Of a stretch of 7,225 nucleotides of DNA, positions 5,072-7,225 are shown piece by piece. Numbering within the stretch: position 1 is the first letter of the stretch; the number at the start of each line of letters is the position of its first letter. The stretch is from positions 1 to 7,225 of the forward strand of contig DASWHD010000077.1 of the NCBI GenBank assembly GCA_036393335.1, given 5' to 3'. The translations under genes were made by a program, and so were the position numbers. Origin of the DNA: DASWHD01 sp036393335. GTDB taxonomy: Bacteria; CG2-30-53-67; CG2-30-70-394. Below the pieces are notes generated by a model. It was not told the origin of the DNA, did not search any database, and saw only the letters and a program-made list of their open reading frames with translations.

Positions 5072-6004
5072 TCAAATCACGTTCGTAGGATTCTTGTTGC
5101 TGGCGATCTTTGTTGCCAGCGCGACCATCGACGCGATCTCGGTGAGGTTTGCGGGCACGATTAGGGTGTTGCCCTGTTTGGCCAACTCACCAAACTGAGT
5201 CACATATTGCTCGGCTATTCGCAACTGCATCGCCTCGTTGCCGCCTGCCACGGTCAGCGCTTGGGCGACACGCCGCAAACCTTCGGCGGTAGCGGTAGCA
5301 ACGGCAAGTATCGCCTCGGCCTCACCTTCAGCCTCGTTGATCTGTAACTGCTTGTTCGCCTCGGACTCCTTGATGACACGCTGCTTCTCCCCCTCGGCTT
5401 GATTAATCTTGGCGTCCCGTTCGCCCTCCGACGTCAGTACTACCGCGCGTTTCTCGCGCTCGGCGCGCATCTGCTTTTCCATGGCGCTCAGAACGTCATG
5501 CGGCGGATTGATATTCTTGATCTCGTATCGCAGTACCTTTACACCCCAGGCGTCGGACGCCTTGTCGAGCTCGCTGACCACGTTCGAGTTGATTGAGCTG
5601 CGCTCTTCGAATGTACGATCGAGATCGATCTTGCCGATCTCGCTGCGCAGCGTCGTCTGTGCTAGCTGAGCGATCGCGAAGGTGTAATCGCCGATGCCGT
5701 AGGACGCCCTCTCAGGGTCCAGTACCTGCATATAAAGAACACCATCGACGCCTACCTGAACGTTGTCCTTGGTAATACAAACCTGCTCCGGAATGTCTAT
5801 AGCCTGCTCTTTTAACGTATGCTTATAGGAAATTTTTTCGATAAACGGGATAAGGATATGAAAGCCAGCACGAAGCGTGCGGCTGTATTTTCCGAGATTT
5901 TCTACGACAAACCCATTCTGCTGCGGCACCACGACGGCGGTCTTCGCCAAAACAATAACAACCACGATGGCTAAGATAATGGCAACAACTACCGACGTTT
6001 CCAT
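5072..6004 (-). CDS. qmcA: SPFH/band 7 (stomatin-like) membrane protein
   Basis: A 310-residue SPFH-domain protein of the QmcA/stomatin group. An N-terminal transmembrane segment (about residues 4-26, rich in V, I and L) anchors it. The SPFH domain follows (about 27-185) with VVVPQQNGFVVENLGKY (24-40), RAGFHILIPF (45-54), QAIDIPEQ (67-74), the helix GKIDLDRTFEER (124-135), and GVKVLRYEIKNINPP (154-168). Residues about 175-240 are a charged Ala/Glu-rich helix (for example EGERDAKINQAEGEKQRV) expected to form the coiled coil that drives ring oligomers. These proteins form large membrane cages in lipid microdomains and are paired with NfeD partners, as here: the nfeD gene is 38 bp upstream on the same strand. 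AGGAG (6016-6020 on the complement) precedes the ATG by 11 bases. Base composition is clearly less GC-rich than neighbouring genes. The exact physiological role is unknown. Confidence 0.93.
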   Translation of the reverse strand: METSVVVAIILAIVVVIVLAKTAVVVPQQNGFVVENLGKYSRTLRAGFHILIPFIEKISYKHTLKEQAIDIPEQVCITKDNVQVGVDGVLYMQVLDPERASYGIGDYTFAIAQLAQTTLRSEIGKIDLDRTFEERSSINSNVVSELDKASDAWGVKVLRYEIKNINPPHDVLSAMEKQMRAEREKRAVVLTSEGERDAKINQAEGEKQRVIKESEANKQLQINEAEGEAEAILAVATATAEGLRRVAQALTVAGGNEAMQLRIAEQYVTQFGELAKQGNTLIVPANLTEIASMVALATKIASNKNPTNVI

Positions 6005-6042
6005 GGTCTATTCGTCTCCTGGATGAATCTGGATGCCACGTC

Positions 6043-6477
6043 CTATTTTGTGGCTCGCACATGCAGTGTAAGGCCCTCGGTATGTTCGATAATCGCCCGG
6101 CCGCCGGCCGGGATTGCCTCCTTGCCGCAATTTAGTACACGCCACGTAGTGCCGCGAAATTCGATTCGCGTTTCTGCCTGGAGGGCCAGGCCTTCAGGCA
6201 CGCTCACAATCTGCCCGACGGCATCATCCGAGTAACCGGGCAGATCGCCACGGAGTCTCCGGTACAGGCGACGCCGGAACAGCAACATGATAACCAGTGA
6301 AAGAAGACCGAATGCCAGCCACTGTACCCACTGTGGGCCGCCGAGCCCGGTGAGGTCGGCGAGCCCGACCGCCATAGCTGCCACACCAAGGAAAACCAGA
6401 TAGAACTGAGCGTCAATGACCATGAGTTCTGCGCCCAGCAGAATCGCCCCCACAGTCATCCATCCCCACCACGGCAT
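6043..6477 (-). CDS. NfeD-family membrane protein (short form, QmcA partner)
   Basis: A 144-residue protein with hydrophobic N-terminal segments (about 7-40) and another at about 51-67, then a basic stretch RRRLYRRLR (68-76), and a soluble OB-fold C-terminal domain (about 84-142) containing GQIVSV (88-93), RIEFRGTTWRVL (104-115) and an IPAGGRAIIEH turn (122-132). This is the short NfeD1b/YbbK-like architecture, without the ClpP-like protease domain of long NfeD proteins. The OB domain is thought to bind the partner SPFH protein and cap its cage. It is the first gene of a two-gene operon with the SPFH gene. A good ribosome binding site (TAGGAG, 6485-6490 on the complement) lies 7 bases before the ATG. 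It shares the lower GC content of its partner. Confidence 0.9.
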   Translation of the reverse strand: MPWWGWMTVGAILLGAELMVIDAQFYLVFLGVAAMAVGLADLTGLGGPQWVQWLAFGLLSLVIMLLFRRRLYRRLRGDLPGYSDDAVGQIVSVPEGLALQAETRIEFRGTTWRVLNCGKEAIPAGGRAIIEHTEGLTLHVRATK

Positions 6478-6606
6478 GCGTTCTCTCCTATGCCGCCGGC
6501 GCGGCTGCGTGATGACTGCTTAGCAGGGGCTGTAACGGAAAGTGCCGCGCATACAGGCGCAGGCCTCACGTCTCTGTGTTTCCTTCGCCCTCCAGCCTTT
6601 GGTGGC

Positions 6607-6635
6607 ACCGTAATCCTCGGAGGCAGAGGCGTCAA
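6607..6635 (-). promoter_or_regulatory. Weak candidate sigma70 promoter for nfeD-qmcA
   Basis: On the complement, TTGACG (6630-6635) is followed after 17 bases by TACGGT (6607-6612), which keeps the key T, A and final T of a -10 box. Transcription would start near 6600, about 120 bases before the nfeD ATG. The -10 match is only three of six, so this is tentative. Confidence 0.25.
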
Positions 6636-6791
6636 ACCCCACATACACACGGGTACGTATGCGCTCAGAATCCTTGAAGCGGTCTGCGACGAGTGTCACA
6701 AGGTCCACCCCACCTTCATTATCTTGGCCGCCGCGCCCTTGAACTTGGAGATGGGTTTGCGACGCGTGCTCAGAGAACCTCACTTTCTCAG

Positions 6792-6805
6792 CGGGACATG
6801 TCCCG
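6792..6805. repeat. 14-bp perfect palindrome
   Basis: CGGGACATGTCCCG reads the same on both strands. It could be a regulator half-site pair or a remnant of a small mobile element. GGGACATGTCCC motifs are often seen in intergenic DNA near REP/IS200-type transposases, but no transposase is present here. Confidence 0.5.
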
Positions 6806-6956
6806 TACGGAGATGATGCGGGTTTTGTTCCTAAATCAGCACCTCTCCCCGAGCGGACATCCTGTGATTCGATCCGCTCGTCGTCCAGCCGTCCCGGGCG
6901 GTTCGGTGCGGCTTCGTACAGTCGCGTGAGGGGTTCTCGGCGCCCTCTGTTCAACC

Positions 6957-6993
6957 CTCTTTGCGTCCTCGCGCCGTGGCGGCTTTGCGTTTA
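6957..6993. repeat. Tract resembling a common dispersed intergenic repeat
   Basis: CTTTGCGTCCTCGCGCCGT followed by GGCGGCTTTGCGTT resembles the widespread bacterial intergenic repeat whose reverse complement translates spuriously as NAKxxRREDAK. The two TTTGCGT words are direct repeats 25 bases apart. Identification is from memory of the pattern, and no second copy is in this window. Confidence 0.4.
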
Positions 6994-6999
6994 GCCTCT

Positions 7000-7021
7000 C
7001 GCGGTTCTTGTATGAACCGCG
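7000..7021. repeat. Perfect inverted repeat upstream of tgt
   Basis: CGCGGTTC (7000-7007) and GAACCGCG (7014-7021) form an 8-bp perfect stem with a 6-base loop, 39 bp before the tgt ATG. No T-run follows on either strand, so it is not an intrinsic terminator. It could be an operator, an mRNA leader hairpin, or the end of a dispersed repeat. Confidence 0.6.
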
Positions 7022-7060
7022 GCCGGGGGACCGCTGCATTTCTTGTGGCCGATATCGCCC

Positions 7061-7225
7061 ATGTTCCGTTTCGAGCTGGAGACTACCGACCCCACCGGCG
7101 CCCGTGCGGGGCGCTTCGTCACCGACCGCGGGGTGGTGGAGACGCCGGTGTTCATGCCGGTGGGGACGGCGGGCACGGTGAAGACCATGACGCCGGCGGA
7201 CCTGGTGGGGCTCGGGGCGCAGATC
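7061..7225 (+). CDS. tgt: tRNA-guanine transglycosylase, N-terminal part (runs off the window)
   Basis: Tgt exchanges guanine 34 for preQ1 in tRNAs with GUN anticodons, the step before QueA. The first 55 codons are present and open to the edge. The N-terminus FRFELETTDPTGARAGRF (2-19), then DRGVVETPVFMPVGTAGTVK (22-41) and MTPADL (43-48), matches bacterial Tgt closely, including the VFMPVGT strand and the TVK turn near the substrate pocket. Catalytic Asp and zinc residues lie further along, outside the window. The ATG at 7061 aligns with the usual start although the ribosome binding site is weak. In many proteobacteria tgt directly follows queA and precedes yajC-secDF; here 2.4 kb intervene. 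Confidence 0.95.
   Translation, partial: MFRFELETTDPTGARAGRFVTDRGVVETPVFMPVGTAGTVKTMTPADLVGLGAQI

Larger units (their letters stand above)
6478..7060. other. Divergent intergenic region between nfeD and tgt
   Basis: These 583 bp carry open frames on both strands, but none shows a recognisable domain, a good ribosome binding site or family-like composition, so no gene is called. The region must contain promoters for nfeD (leftward) and probably tgt (rightward). It holds a 14-bp perfect palindrome (6792-6805), a tract resembling a common dispersed intergenic repeat (about 6957-6993) and an inverted repeat just upstream of tgt (7000-7021). It may be the scar of an insertion between queA and tgt. 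Confidence 0.55.

Noticed and set aside
6520..6954. 144-codon minus-strand frame upstream of nfeD
   Set aside because: No recognisable domain or ribosome binding site, and part of it overlaps repeat-like tracts. It could be a decayed gene, but nothing supports calling one.

Overview
This 7.2 kb window is GC-rich over most of its length and looks like chromosomal DNA of a free-living, probably autotrophic gammaproteobacterium. The aldolase resembles the Calvin-cycle class II type, queA and tgt lie on the same strand, and dispersed REP-type palindromes are present. The taxonomic guess is inference from gene content only.

Left region (1-1031, minus strand): a wrecked MNT-HEPN (MntA-HepT type) toxin-antitoxin module. 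The MNT nucleotidyltransferase gene is split exactly at its active-site motif (GSYARGEA...DSDLD). Between the two halves sits a CRISPR-like array of five repeats of about 30 bp at 61/61/60/61 bp spacing, with four unrelated spacers of 30-31 bp. Each repeat is the DNA that encodes (F/L)GSYARGEA. The distance from first to last repeat is 243 bp (81 codons), so collapsing the array onto one repeat would rebuild an intact 112-residue MntA. As it stands, one TAA in the first spacer blocks readthrough. The HEPN toxin gene, whose ATG overlaps the MNT end, is cut after 42 residues by an inverted REP pair that supplies the stop codon. The REP head GTAGGAGCCGA is also an exact 11-base part of every array repeat. 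This locus is the most unusual part of the window.

Middle region (1032-4649, plus strand): fba (class II fructose-bisphosphate aldolase), a GC-rich double-hairpin palindrome, then a compact set of nfi (endonuclease V), an HhH-GPD DNA glycosylase of the endonuclease III superfamily, and queA (queuosine biosynthesis). The glycosylase gene overlaps queA by four bases (ATGA). Two DNA-repair enzymes thus share a likely transcript with a tRNA-modification enzyme.

Right region (4650-7225): after queA comes a second inverted REP pair. Next is a minus-strand nfeD-qmcA pair (membrane NfeD protein plus SPFH/stomatin-like protein) of visibly lower GC, then about 580 bp without a convincing gene, and then the first 55 codons of tgt. 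queA and tgt are commonly adjacent in proteobacteria, so nfeD-qmcA and its flanks look like an insertion or rearrangement between them. QueA and Tgt act in the same pathway: Tgt inserts preQ1 into tRNA and QueA then adds the epoxycyclopentanediol group.
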